This document shows, in pieces, positions 44,855 through 58,119 of a DNA stretch of 64,000 bases. The translations under genes were made by a program, and so were the position numbers. The notes under the pieces are model-generated. The model saw nothing but the letters and a program-made list of their open reading frames with translations. It was not told where the DNA came from and ran no database searches. This stretch comes from Numida meleagris (lineage: Eukaryota; Chordata; Aves; Galliformes; Numididae), in NCBI RefSeq assembly GCF_002078875.1, contig NC_034412.1, positions 7,583,230 to 7,647,229 of the forward strand. The letters are read 5' to 3'. Every line of letters begins with the position of its first letter. The stretch's first letter is position 1.

Positions 44855-44990
44855 CGGAGTAGCTCAGACTACAGTGAGTATGGAGCCAATATGCCTCAGT
44901 TCATCATCTGTAAAATGAGATTAAGTGATTAATGCTACCTCTGTATCTCGTGGGTGAGTTAGGAAGTGGCGTATATTATAAACCATAAGA
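44855..44990 (+). mobile_element. MIR fragment
   Basis: ATGCCTCAGTTCATCATCTG followed by TAAAATGAGATTAAG (from about 44890) is the MIR 3' core, and ATGCTACCTCTGTATCTCG fits the next segment. The 5' part is poorly preserved. Ends are approximate. Confidence 0.75.
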
Positions 44991-44999
44991 TGTTCAGAT

Positions 45000-45540
45000 A
45001 TTAAAATAGTGGGAGTCATATGGATGCCATAAAAAGATAAGGTCCCGATCCAGTATCTGTGGCAACCAAGGGAATCTCTCCTCTGGCCTTTTGTGGGTAT
45101 TAGATCAATCAATCCCCAGTGACATTATCCATTCACTGCAGAGTAAGTGAAGGTATGGCCAGAATTTTTCCACCGGCAGAGAAGGGAGAGGGTATGGGAA
45201 AGCCCTGACCTTACTCTGTGCTTGAATAGTAGGAAGAGGGAAAGCACAAACAGGCTTTCAGAGCTGCCCACAGGATTTGGACACATCAGCTTATTAATGT
45301 TAGCGGAAATTGGGCATCCACATCTCTGGAAATTTCAGCCTCTAAATTTACAACACAAAAAAAGCCTGACCACAGAGGAGATATTTCCCTAATCTTGGCA
45401 CCACTGCAGATTTTTGTTTGAGCTTCCTTGGATTAGACCTTTAGTAAATGGCACTGCTCGGATGTTATGGGAAGGACACATTTACTCTTCGTCCACCCCG
45501 AGGTGCAGCAGCCCAGTGTCAGGACAACGTATTCTCATGG
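45000..45540. other. No gene seen
   Basis: Unique DNA between two MIR copies; no frame or motif of note. Confidence 0.6.
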
Positions 45541-45544
45541 CTAG

Positions 45545-45730
45545 ATCCTGAGCCTGTCATTAAATCTGTCTTTTGACCTTGGGCAAGTCACTTAACCTCA
45601 GCTTCCTCTGACTGTAAAAACGTAGATAAAATATTCCCCTGCCTCATGGCCATGTTGGGAAGATTAACAGTTAGACATTGTTCCGAGAGCCCTGAATAAG
45701 AGCTCTGAGTGCATGCAGGGTACTGTTTCT
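45545..45730 (+). mobile_element. MIR-type SINE, well preserved
   Basis: TTGACCTTGGGCAAGTCACT followed by TAACCTCAGCTTCC (from about 45575) is an almost exact match to the MIR CORE region. Then come CTGACTGTAAAAACG, CCCCTGCCTCATGG and TTGGGAAGATTAAC in the expected order, ending near GAGCTCTGAGTG. It is the clearest MIR in the window. These elements are inert, and some have been recruited as enhancers; nothing here shows that. Confidence 0.85.
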
Positions 45731-45739
45731 ATTGGATAC

Positions 45740-48700
45740 TGCTTTCTCTTTCTACATACAGAAGGGCTGACTTTTAAACTGGCAAGAAGCCCAGGCCCGT
45801 GACTAGTGGTGTGCCCCATTTGAATGCACAATAACTACAGCTGCATGCACAAATTGGGTATCCGTGCATGGAAACTGGACACACAGTTGTTTACAGAACA
45901 GAAGAGCTTCTTTCTCGCTCTCACTTAGAAAACTCAAGGATTCAATTTAGTATGTAGAAAAAGCAATACCACCACCTGTGCGATATCAAACAGTTTCTAG
46001 GCAGTGTTTTAAATAGGTTCATAAGATATAACACCATCCCCTTCAGAGACTGCAAGGTGGGCACTCTATGTTGACCTGAGCTAAAATATCACACTGATTC
46101 TACACTTCTTGCAGGCTGCCTTGGCTTAAATGTGCCAAGTGAGTTCTTTTTGAGGAAGCTGAGAAGGGAAAAGATCTGCAGGTATTTTGTTTGATGTGTG
46201 TAAATCAGGCCTGAAATAAATGACATAAGTGCAGTTTACTCTGAGATAAACTGGACTTGGCTGAGGATCTGGCACTCTTTATACATGAGGCCATAAATAA
46301 AGCACAAGCAAGACAGCATACACGTTGTGCAAAGCCTCAGGAGGGCTGCCTTGCCAGGTGTTGGGCAGGGTGCATTGGCCAGGGAAAGCATGCTGCTCTT
46401 GGCTCCTTGGGTGGTGATGTGCTGCTGTCGGGATCCCAGCAGCTGTGGTGGGAAAGAGAGAGGCTGCCACCCCCTCTGTGTGCAGTCTGATCTTCAGTCG
46501 TTTTCCAGGATCATAACTCCAGGAGGAGAAAAAATCTCATGAATAACATGAGGGTGAGAGGAGATGCAAGGGGGAGTGAGGGCAGTGTGCTGCTGGCCAG
46601 AACAGTGTTTTCTTTCTCTCACAGAACTTCTAGCTGTGCGAAAGCTAAATCTTTAAGCGGGAGCATCTCCTATCTCTGCAGTCTCTGCTTTCTGCCTGGC
46701 TGCCGCTGGAGGTATCTAGCAGAGATGGCAGCAAGTCCTCCCATCTGCTGTCCTACGCCATGTAGCTTCAGGGCCAGCCTTGCTCCAGTAGCTTCCAGGA
46801 GCTCTCCCATGCCCCAGCCTCAGTCTGTGCTGCAGACCTATTATCAGCCGATGCTCCTCTCACACCTCAGCACACCGAAAGGAGATGATATTCTGGGATG
46901 GCATCAGGCCTTGTTGCCTTATTCAAGGGGAAGGAACGGTTGTGCTTCCAGGCTGCATGGGTCTCTTCAGGGTGGGTGAGCAGCATCAGCTTAGGATGTC
47001 CCCATTGCTAGGGCTTATCTGCTTTAAGCAGTAATACACTAATTTACTACTGTGGTAGGAATGATTGAAATATTTAGACATAATGGAGGAAGTTTAATAG
47101 GGTCTACTGAGAAACCCAGGTGTTTAGATCAGCTTAAAAATAATAACCTTCTCCCCTGCTGAGCACTTTCTTTTCACAATAAGCTCAGCTTTTATTCTTA
47201 ACCATAAAGACTACCTCAGACAGGAAATTATTCACGTGATTGGTCTTTACAAGTAGCGGAGGGTTTAAACTCGGGGCTGGAGAGGTCATTAGTGGACAGC
47301 CATGTGATTAACCTTTGCTTGCCCGTTTCTTTTCACACTTTGTTAACAGCTCCCATTATTGCCCTTCTGTGTCCCAAGGAAGTAGTTTATTGACAGTATT
47401 AAAAATACATAGCTGCAAATTCCAAAGAGCCCATCCTTGTGTAAAATGTCCAGTGATTTCTAGCCAGATGAAATACATGGGACAAAGCCTCTTGATTTCT
47501 GGCAAAAGGGAATCCAGAGATAAATTTGTCCATTAACACTGGATTTGGGTTAGCATCTGTTGTTTCAGCCATCACAGGACCTGTTCCCTAGCCCGTCTCA
47601 GAAAGTTTTATACTGCACAGAACCTAAGGTTTAGTTAAATAGCACTGCTAATGGTTGTTACAATATAGCACAGCTTAATGGGAGTCATACCACCTGCTCA
47701 GTGTCTTTTTAAGTGGAGATGCACATGCAAAAGTCTTGATCAAAATGATGCTGTATTTCAGTACTGTCTGGTATAGTATTTGTTTTCAAAGCGAATGAGC
47801 AACCTTTCACTTCTGCTCTGAATGGCTCTGCCCCTGCCCCTGGTGCTCGCAGTGCACTGGGCGAGGATGGCGGCAGTGCAGCACGTGTTGCTCTGTCCTC
47901 AACACCCGTGTGGGTGACACGGTCCCTCCTTGTAACCCACACCTTCCCACAGCCAGAGAAACCAAGCCACGGAAAAAAACAACATAGAGGAAAAAGTGAA
48001 AAGTGATGAAAGAGGAATGTGAGTTCTGTGAAAATAATGCTAGTGGCAGTGTCTTGCACTTGGCTGGACTTTGTGGGTGTCTTGTATAAAAATAATAGCA
48101 GAGATGGCATCAAAAAAATACCACAGCAAGGACTGGGGGTTGGGGAGAGTGGGGGCCTCCTATTTATTTTGCATTGTGTTGCAGGGTAAGTTCAAGAGGG
48201 AGGTGAAAGGGGGGAGGTGTTTGATGGAGGCCCCTCCAAAGCAAAAGGCTCTTTGGGACAGAAAGGAGAGTGTCAAGGCACTTTGACGGAAAGTGGCTGA
48301 ATGTGTCTTTTCTAGTTAACTTCTGTGAACTGTTGGGCATTTCCACACACAAAGGGGCACTTTCTTGGCAGCTGAGGAGGGAGGGCAGAAGTCGGAGAGG
48401 GCAAAAGAGGAAAGCAAAGGGGAACATCAGTTTATGAATGCAAAACTTACAGTAGATTTTTTTTTTTAAGTTGAACATGTACACAGAAGAAAGCCCCCAG
48501 GCAGCTGTAACTTCCTCAGCTGGCATTTATTTGGCAGAAAACCCAAGCCTCAGTGAATGTACCAGTGCTTCAGGAAGCATCCACCCACGGCATTAGTCAG
48601 CCTAACCTCAGCCCAGCAGGGTGCTGAGCTCCTTCAGTTCCTCTGGAAGTTGCTCAAAGTTGAGCTGCTCAGCACCTTGCTGCAAGCAGGCCAAAGCACA

Positions 48701-51700
48701 GGTTGGCTGCAGTCCTGTTCTGGACCTGCAGATTTCACTGTCTGCCACTGGACAAGATGAAAATGAGAAGCACAGTGGTGAAAATTTACAAATGTGTAAG
48801 TAAGACATCCTAGAGGTAGCTCAGGTGGCTACAACATTTGTGGTAGGTGGGCTAGATCATCTAATGCTTGCTCAGCAGCGTCTGCGCTATGCTGTAGATC
48901 AGACAATGAATTCAGCACACATTTCTTCATCCATGCCTGTGTTTAGATTTTTGGTTTTAAAACAAAAAGGGGAAGTGAAGGTATGTGACAGAAGTAAAAA
49001 TAAAAGATGTCTTTAAGGATTATGGAAGATTCCATAAAGATAGGTAACATGCAAGTCACCTTTCTGCTTCTTTCAGTTTTGTATGCATCTATTTCTTAGC
49101 ATATAATGCAGATCAGACTAGACCTTCCTTTATGACAGCTGCATATCAGAAGCGAGACAAGATTTGGGGTTTTCTGTGAAAGCATTAGATGAGAAGATAT
49201 TCCAGGGAAAAGGCGAGATCCATTAAAACTGTTGAAGCCTCTGCGTACTCTCGGCTTTCTGGAGTTTATCATTTCAGTTTAAGAATTAGCTGCTGGCTAA
49301 AAGTTGACATACAAGAACTTAATGTAGGAGCATGTTCTAAATAATAATAATAAAAACCACTTTGACAGCTTTATAAGTTATTACAATGTTTCAAAGAAGA
49401 AAAAAATCTGTCAGTTCAGTTTTTCTTAGGACCCCCTGGAAACATTGCTGTCTGTTAAACAGCAGTCCCTGACATTTGGGAATTGTTTATAAGTGTTGGG
49501 AGTGAAGCCAGGTACTTCAGCTGAGGCATATTTCCAAAAGAAGTTATTGCAGGTGTGTTTTATTAACTCACCTCCCCATGCATTTCTTCTGTATTTTAGG
49601 TCACAGATTTCAAGGGCTGGGTCTCTTTGCTCTACTCATCTTGTTTCATTCTGACTGCAGTACAAAGCTAGGGTCACATTTGGACTAGGTCTTGTTGTGC
49701 TGTTTTGTTTTGCTTTTTAGCAGCATTTAAAAAAAAAAAAAAAAAAAGAAACTTGGCTGAACTCAAGGTTCTTGAGAGCTCTCAGCTGGGGTTGTTTTGC
49801 TCTGTATTACTCCTCCTTCTTCCACAGTGTACACCTCAGGATAGGAACATAAGCTGTGTTTCCTTGCCCCAGTGTTGTGCTGAAGATGTAGATTAGAGGT
49901 GTCCTAGATTTGATGTATCTCAGAGCAGGACTGAGCAGACATAGAGCTTCAGTCTCCTGACGTTCCCTGTCCCCCTTCTCCTGCGCTAGATACAAGTAAC
50001 CCCTTGGCCATTAGCCAACAGTAGCAGTAAACAGAGTTCCTTGCTTGTGCCATATTCAGAGCATAATTTTGTGCGTGGTTGAATACAGAAGTTTCTGTTA
50101 GTTTTGTTGTAGAATTATTTTCTGCAATAGCTCCCGGTTTTGCTTTTTTTTCCCTGTAGATGAGTGTAGTTTGGGGAAGCCCTGGGCGTGTTGTCAGTGT
50201 AATTCTCACCAGATGAGACAAATAAGAAGTTTTTTAGTCACGTAATTATTTTTGCTTGTGTTTTATTGCACTTCAGAAGCTCTTTTACCCCATTGCTTCA
50301 CGTTCTCTCCCTATAGCTGTCACTTGCTCTGCTAGGAAGGAGACAACCACATGCAGGGGTTGGTTGCTGACCACACTGAGGCCATAGCCCCAACAGCAGC
50401 AGGCTTTGTGTTGTCTTGTATGTTTTTTTTCTGTACTTTTACAGTTAGAAATCAGCAAAGTCTTCACTTAGCAACAATATTCATTTTTAAGCATGTTTTG
50501 ATTTTAAATGTATACCTCTACATCTTGCTATCATGTCAACACGAAGTAATGAAAAACAAATGAGACAGCACTTCTTCCCATCGTGTACAGAGCATAAGGC
50601 ATCACAGTGCACTTCTGTGGGATGAAGGACAACATTAGTTTTCATGGCAGTGATTAATTTTGAAATCTCAAGCTGAGTGGCTTGTGCTAACTGTTTAGCA
50701 AAGGGGAAAAATGGGTTTTAGTTGAGATTTAATATCACTGTGTTCACATGGTTTTAGTTGTCTATTTTTTTTTCCTCTCTCTATCCATTTTTGTCCTAGA
50801 AGTCATATTTACAATCATATACTGTAGTGTCACTGTCTGAGGCGCGCATAAGATCTTTGTGTGTTTCTACCCGATGTGTGATTTCGTTTGCGTTTGTAAT
50901 ATCTTAAGAAAAAAAAACAACTTTAATAACTAGAATATCCAAATACTACATCAAGCTAAGTAGGACCTCATTTCATCCTCAGTAGTGTGTACTTTGTGTT
51001 CAGTGTGGCATCTCCTCTCCAAATGCTGTCTGTACCCATTGGCACCACTAGATGCTTTTGGCTGCCTTTTCCACAGTGCTTTCTCAGGGTGTTTGGTACT
51101 CAGACTGTCAAGACAAAAGCTGATTCAGACCAGCTTGATGCTCAGGTATACTGAGAACTAAACCTCCAGCAGATACCATCAGAACACATTTCACTTGTGA
51201 CCTTTCACAGCCAATGAATTAGAGGGATTTTCCTTTACTGTGGATCAAATTTAAAACTACTTCCCAGGAGTGAAAGGTCATCACATGGAGTCATGATATC
51301 CAGTTAAATACAGCTAAATAGAACTCGTTAGCATCACAATGAATGGAGTTATATATTACCTGGTCTGAAGGATGACTGAGTGGGAGCAGAAAGGGGGAGA
51401 GCAAGGGAATAGATCCCTCATCACCCTTAATAAAGCACTGTAATAGCGAAGGAAAAGCACAGAGCAAAATTTGACTAAATCTGCCCTTTGAAGCTGTTTC
51501 TATTGGTCAGCAATATGAGTGGACAGGAAAACATGGAGAATGTCGCATAAAGGCTTTATTCTCCTCTTTCTGTGTTTGCATTCATGGTAGCTGCAGATCC
51601 ATCAAAGTGAGAATATGCCATTTGCCAGCTCCTGGCGGGGCTTTGATCTCCAGATACCATCTGCACCGAGGAAAAAGGAAATCCAGTGATCTCCTGTGTG

Positions 51701-52785
51701 AAATCAGATTCCCCCAGTGGGGCAAACTGCACCCTTAGGCACTATCTGATTGGCAGGAGGACCTCGTGCATAAGTGGATCCACAACACCTTTTATCCTTC
51801 CAGGCCCTCTCTGTTCCAGGGGAGTGCTTGCTGCTCCCTGGATGTTTTGTGATGACTGTTATTTCAGTCCTTCTGTTTCTGGTTGCCTTCAGGAAGGCTA
51901 TTTTCTTCAGACTGAGTGTGAAGGTGTGTGGCTGCAGGCCAGGGGATGTGAAGTAAAGGCAGCAGAGTTTGGGAAATATGTTGGGATCTTTGCAGAACAG
52001 CCTTTTCACCAGATAGGGAGGATCTACGCACCAAACTTAGCATCACTGCGCTGTGAAGCGAATAGGGCATAGTCAATCATTTACCTTGATGATCTAGCTT
52101 TTTTGTTGTTGTTTTTCTTCCTTTTGGGATCTTTGTATTCTGTTTCTGTATTTTTCTGGGGGGCAGAAGGGTGGATGAGATCAAAGAGAAGGACCAGATC
52201 CTTTATTGATTCTAAATGAAACACTGTTTGAATTCTCTCAAGTATTTTTTTTTTTTTTTTGCAAGCAGTTCCTTTGCTATATACATATAGCTTTGACTTT
52301 TCTGTACTTATTCGAGGCTTAATGATCATAATGGCCAAGCAAGTTTCTGTCATTGCTAGTTAAATTCAGATGGTTATCTATGGAGATTTTTTTGCCATTT
52401 AATTCAGGTGAGCTCATTGGGATCTCAGCTCTGGCTCCCAATATAAGTTGGAATCTGGGTCTGCTGTACTCAACAAACCTATCCTTTCTAGGCTCGTATC
52501 CTTGAGGACAGACATCTGTTCTTGGTATGCACTCTTAGAGCTGTGGACAAGCTTACGTACATTGTATTATCTGGCCAGTTGCGTGGAAGCAAGCTGGGGA
52601 AAATGTTAAGGAAATAAATGGAATTTCGAGTATCTCATGGTTCTGCGGTCCTGCGAATAAAGACTGTCCCAATCTCTTTGCTGTTCCTGCTTCAAGCCAC
52701 GCTCTTCTGCTCCTTCTCAACACCAAATCCCCATTTATCTTCTGCATTTCAGGAACTGGGACAGATATTACCCTGAACAAAAAGA
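45740..52785. other. No gene seen; long featureless stretch
   Basis: About 7 kb of unique DNA. It contains a 19-base A run at 49729-49747, a short T run near 48459 and another near 52245. A perfect hairpin pairs CCGTGT 47906-47911 with ACACGG 47917-47922 inside a CpG-richer patch (about 47820-47960). Frames of 146 codons (46539-46979, plus) and 134 codons (47709-48113, minus) sit in GC-richer sequence and show no recognisable domain. I treat them as chance. Confidence 0.5.
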
Positions 52786-52791
52786 ATACGC

Positions 52792-52835
52792 TTATATATA
52801 TATATACATATATATGTGTATATATATATATATAA
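52792..52835. repeat. (TA)n microsatellite, interrupted
   Basis: About 44 bases of TA repeats with TACA and TGTG interruptions. Such tracts vary in length between individuals and can extrude as cruciforms. No function implied. Confidence 0.95.
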
Positions 52836-52839
52836 ACAA

Positions 52840-55800
52840 TATTCCCAAGACAGTTGAATGTGTAAGTTAACAACAGCCTTACTCCCTTCCAAAACTACTG
52901 GACAGGTCACGGGTGTGATGCAGTAGTGCCACCACCACATTCTTAAGCAAGTGGCTGCATTTAAGCCCTGGACAAAACCACACAGTTTCCAAACTATATA
53001 GCTGAGAAAAGATGGGGACCTTCCACCACCTCCAAGGGAAACTTTTTCATTTCTTGCCCTGGGTATGTGCCAGTTGTCCTTGCAAGCTGTGTGTTCTTAC
53101 AGCCAAAAACATAGGATAAATAGGAAGAAGCAGTACGGGAAGAGGATCTGTAATGAAGAGTCATATTTCTACATGCTAGATGTAGGATGGGCCAGAGGGG
53201 GCCTAAAGTACTTTACCGTACCTAGATAAATCAACATTTGGTGTTTAAAATCCCTACTGAAGCATTCACAGTGATTCACTGAAGTGATCGTAGTGGAGGA
53301 TGGTCCTGGGAGAAGGCTGGAATACATAGTCTTCTAGGAATAGTTGTGTTTTAATGATTTCCAATAAACCTGCCATCCATGTAGTGGAAATACCTCAGAA
53401 TTTCCACCCCTGCCTGAGGCAAGCTCCAGTGGAGTTTTGCAGTGCTGATTTACACCAGCTGAGGTGCCTGATTTTATTTTCTATTTTTATTGTTTTGACT
53501 TTGGGTGTGTGTTTTTTGTTTTTTTTTTTTTTAGCCTCAGTTATAAAACTTTTACTAGCTAGAAGAGTTCACATTCCATTCGGGAGCTCGCTTTATGTTC
53601 TTCAGATAGGAAATCATCACCTTGGTGCAGACAAGTTTCAGCATTACTGGTTAAGAAAAAGGGGGGCAGGAGAAAGGAGCAGATTTATACTTTCTAAATG
53701 AAGCGCTTCACGTGGATGGGGAAATGCCTTCAGCAGAAGCAAGGCTTCTGTAAGGAACATCTGGAAATAGAGACATAATATTGCTTTCCTTTATCCTTCC
53801 AGAGCTGCAGGGAAATTCAGACCCAGAAGAGCGCTGCCTGCTCCATCTCAGAGTTCTCCCCATCTTCTATAACTGCTTCTTTTCCCACAGGCTTCACACA
53901 CCAAAGAGGCTAAGGCTACCTGACCACGGAACACGATGCAGTGGTCTGTCATCTTCAACAGGGTTGAAGATGCACCTGTTTTTAAATGAGGAAATTAGCC
54001 TCCTCTCCCCTTTTTTTGTTTTAATGCAATGCATCTTTTGGGATTTATAGAAATGCTGTGTACATCTGAGCCACTGATGAGTGATTCTATCAATTGGGTT
54101 TATCTTAGAATTATTCTGCACTTTTGTGGTTTCTAAGGCAACCATGCTTTTTGAATGAACCACAGAGTAAATGAAGGTATCCAAAACACGTGACAGTTGA
54201 ACCTACATTATGTGCCTTTGCTATACTAAACAGATGCATGTAGCAGTGAAAATATCTCGGCCTAAAAGGTATCTTGAGCTCTTATAGAACCTGAATTACA
54301 TCTGCTGCAAGTCTGATTCTTGCTGATTTGGGACACGGTGCTTGGCATGACAGAGTGAGTGAAGGCTGTGGAAGAACAAAGCCAAGCCTCAAGATAACAG
54401 CCCAGTCCCTAAAGAAAGATTTCAGCAAGTGGAATTTGCAGGTGAAGAGAAGTAATAGCAAACAGGAATTCTGATTAAAAATCTCCAAGTGTGATTAAAG
54501 GGAGCAGGGTGTTTATTTCTTTCTTCTAAACATTTCAGCTCATCAGCAGTCAAGGTACTGAAATTATGAACTTCTCAATCTTTTGCTCTGTTTTCTAGGA
54601 GTTTTCTCACAACAGGAACAGGAGTTCTAGTATGGGTTAAACATAGATGATTTCTCCAGCACGGATCAGTTTTGCACTGTGGAAATCATGGTTCTTTTCT
54701 ATTTAGTTATTTATCTAGAGGAGAATATCACTATTAACAATACTGAGAGTGGGAGCAAAAAAACTTCTCCTCTAGCTGGCCATATCTGAACACGTGATGG
54801 ATTGTTGTGCTGATGTGCAGCCACTTCACTCATACCTGGGCTTTTCTCTTGCTGAAGTGACTTAATGCCTGGGAGCTGGATTGTCTCAGAGGAGGTTTCT
54901 TATAGTGCTAGATATACAGTACAACAGTACAGCACAATATTTACTTCCAACTAATGTGCACACCTCTTTGGAAGGAAAAGTCCTGATGCAGACTTTCATC
55001 TGCTCCATTTTTATGTAGTTCAGCCTGGCACCTTTAGATACTGGCCCCTCCCCAAGAAAGAAATATTTGTTTAATAGATTTTTGCATTACTCTTGCATTT
55101 CCATTTTTAGCAGATGCAGATGTGCTTGTTCTGGAACCTTTCATTTTGCTAAATGGGGAAGAAGGACTTTTTTGCACACACCAACTGAGCTGCAATTAGG
55201 ATCATTACAAGAACTGGATCCAGTGAAGGTCCAAGGTTCCCCAGCAACAGATAGAAGGGGGGAAATATGAGGACACTTCTTTAAAAATATTCTCTTTCCC
55301 TAATACATTATCTTTTGCTGAGCCTTTTCTTCCCCTGTTCCATCTCTCTATGGAGAACAGATAGATGTAACTGTAGAGATCCCTCATTGCTTTATGTTAC
55401 TGCCATAACAACAGAATGGGACTGCTGAAAGTTGTGCTTGAAACGTGCAATCGCTGGTTCTGCTGAGTAGTTAAGCACTCTTCTGCCTTTGCTCTTGATG
55501 TCAGCAAAACAAAAGTCAAGGCTACTCCCAGCAAAGCTTCGGCATTTAAGTTATCTTCTTTCTGCCTTCACTACTGAGAGTTAAAACAGAAAATAATTTT
55601 AGTTTCCAAATCCAGACATGGGAAATGCTCACTTTCCCTAATCTGAAGAGGTAAGCGATTTATGAGCATATTCTGTGACATCTTTGCAGTGTTTTCATGA
55701 AAATCTGAGTAACCCTTGCTGAATGAGCCTGCCTGTAAAATTGCATCAATTTCCCAAGCACCGTCATGGTGTGCAGTCACCAGGCGGAACGCAACTCAGC

Positions 55801-57250
55801 ATGTTCTTAGCAGCAATTGACATAATTCTCAGGAATCCAAAATGCCACAGTATTGGAAATAGAAGTGCAGAGAGTCATCTGCTGAATTCTGCCTTGCAGT
55901 TGTGAGAGTGGGCTTGGGCCTCAAGTCCAGACTGGAGAACCGATGTGCTGTGTAGCCTGGGAGGACGTGCTATTTGGGGATTTGCTGCAAGCCATTAGTG
56001 CTGCCCTTCATGTGAGCTATGAAAATAATCCTTAGTGGGTGGGCAGGAAGGGGTCCCTGTAACTCCTAGAACTTGAAGAAAACCATTTTTAGGTGGGAGG
56101 TGTATTTTAAAGGCCTCCGACCTGTTTTTCTAAGGGAGCACTCACCAGCTTGCCTGAAATGTTTGGACAAACAAAGGACTGAAAGCTCTGAAGGGCTTCT
56201 CTTGGCTGAGCAAGTTTGGAGACAGCATTTCTTTGCACAAGTTTAGCAGTGGGTGGTAAACACAGAAAAGGTATCTTCCCTCACACTATTTCCTGACAAG
56301 CGGTACATGACACATCATGTTGCAATGTCTGGTTTGTGTTTGCTGCCTGGTATTACTGCAGGAGGAACACCTGCCCTGGGATTCTTTTCTGGGTAGTTAG
56401 CAAGTGGGTTTGTTCACACCAGTGCAAGTATTTGGGGATTAGCTGCAAATCTTTCAGCAAAATGGGAGCATCACTTAGCAGAAACTCAAAATAGTTACTC
56501 TCTGTGCAGTATGTGCTTCTGTGGCTTTTTAAAGGTAGTCTTGCCAAACTTCCCCCAGATTCCCCTGACTGCCATTGAAATGAAAGCAGACCCTTGCATA
56601 GAGACTTCTAATTAGCTCAGCATCTTGTTATAAAACCTGATAATCTGAATCTAAAATTTATGATTTTTCTTCATTTAGATAGTTGGGAGGGGAAGAAACT
56701 GATAGTGGCTTGGTCTTCAGAGCCTATTTTCATGTTGAAATATCAATGGAATTTCTTCCCCATGTATGCAGGTCTAGGACATAGGGATTTGCCCAGTTAA
56801 AAATAAATTCCCAGGTTGAATTCCCTTCATCTGATATATGTTTATTTATTATTTGTATTTATGTATAAAATAATACAGAACTAAGGACAGACTTCAACCC
56901 ACTGGCATGGTTGGCTGGGATAAATTGTATGATGTGTATGGACCTCTCCTGATGATACTGAGTGACTTCTAAAAATCAAAAGAACAGCAATGCTAGAAAG
57001 CCTTCGTTCCTGTACAGCTGACAGCACTCACATTTGCAGGTCTGGCCTCCATAGCAACCTGTGGTATATGATACAAGTTAGGCTGTGTGGTTGTCTCTTT
57101 TAACAATATTTTTTTTCTGCTGTTCCATGGAGCCCAACTAAAACAGGCATTATGTGCCAGTGTCTACTTTTGTCAGGGGTGTTGCCTTCCTAGGAGGTGC
57201 TCACTCTGCAATAGATACTGCTAAAACAAATTCTGGGAGTAGTCCTTCCA
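52840..57250. other. No gene seen
   Basis: Unique DNA with short T runs (about 53518-53532). Pyrimidine tracts ending in AG (for example at about 54598) occur without convincing exons beyond them. Confidence 0.6.
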
Positions 57251-57299
57251 AGACTCACTTCATTCAATGCTGGTAATGGCCTCGCAAACTCCTCCTTAA

Positions 57300-58110
57300 A
57301 GTAAGTCTATTTTTTAATCTCTTGAATAACTTGTGTGGTTCCCTTCTGAACTCTTTGTGCTGTCTTCAGATACATAAATGAACTTCCAAACCAGACGTAG
57401 TATTGCTGTCGTGATCTCAGTGTGGCTTCCAACAGAGTGGGATTGCTTCCCCACTTCTAACTTGATACCTCCCTTTTCATACACTCAGAAGACATGCTTG
57501 CCCTTTCAGCTGCAACTTCATTGAGAGCTCATGTTGAAGCTGTTATCTCCACTGAGTTTTTCAGTTTCACTCAGGGTCGCTTTTTTTCCAAGACAGAATC
57601 TTCCACCTTATAGCTGTAATCTGCCCTCTGGGTTCCCAGATGTATCACCTTGCATTTGGCAGTATTAAATGCAGCCAAACTGAATCACAATCATTTGACC
57701 AGGAGATTTGGCTCACTCTGTAATAGTAACCAATCTTGGTGATGTCTGCTGAAACTTTATCAGCAAGAATTATACATCGTCACCCAGGCTGCTGGTAGAA
57801 ATCTTTAAATACTGCTAGACCACAGGGGAATACTTTGGTATTTTTTTCCATGCATTTCTATAAGGATCCTGCTAACTGGTATTTCCCCCTTAAGGATTGC
57901 ACCTGTCAGCTGGTTTCAAGATATATAGGATATATATTATGTAATTCTTTTTAACAGAAGGTTTTGAACTCAACATTTCACTTGTAGTAAAGAAACTCAA
58001 GAATTCTGTGTTAACAAACTGTCTTCATCAACCTGTCCCATAATCCATCTACTGTTCCCTTCCTCCTTCCTCAAAAATGTCTCCTAGACAAATTCGCTAA
58101 TTCCTAACCC
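57300..58110 (-). mobile_element. Probable old CR1/L3-like LINE, antisense
   Basis: The plus strand carries phrases that in reptile genomes are the antisense of an old CR1-type LINE, in order: CTTCCAAACCAGACGTAG (57380), GACATGCTTGCCCTTTCAGC (57492), TATCACCTTGCATTTGGCAG then TATTAAATGCAGCC (57643), CTGAAACTTTATCAGCAAG (57749) and TCCCATAATCC (58037). The characteristic piece is the CACCTTGCATTT...AGTATTAAAT...TGCC block followed by TTATCAGCAA. The copy is very worn, with no usable reading frame. Boundaries and family are tentative. Confidence 0.45.
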
Positions 58111-58119
58111 ATGTCAAAA

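Noticed and set aside
46539..46979. 146-codon plus-strand open frame with an acceptor-like tract at 46604-46623
   Set aside because: The peptide is low in complexity and Ser/Pro/Cys-rich, with no domain; the splice-like signals do not build a consistent exon.
47709..48113. 134-codon minus-strand frame over a CpG-richer patch
   Set aside because: No family resemblance and the frame is explained by local GC content.
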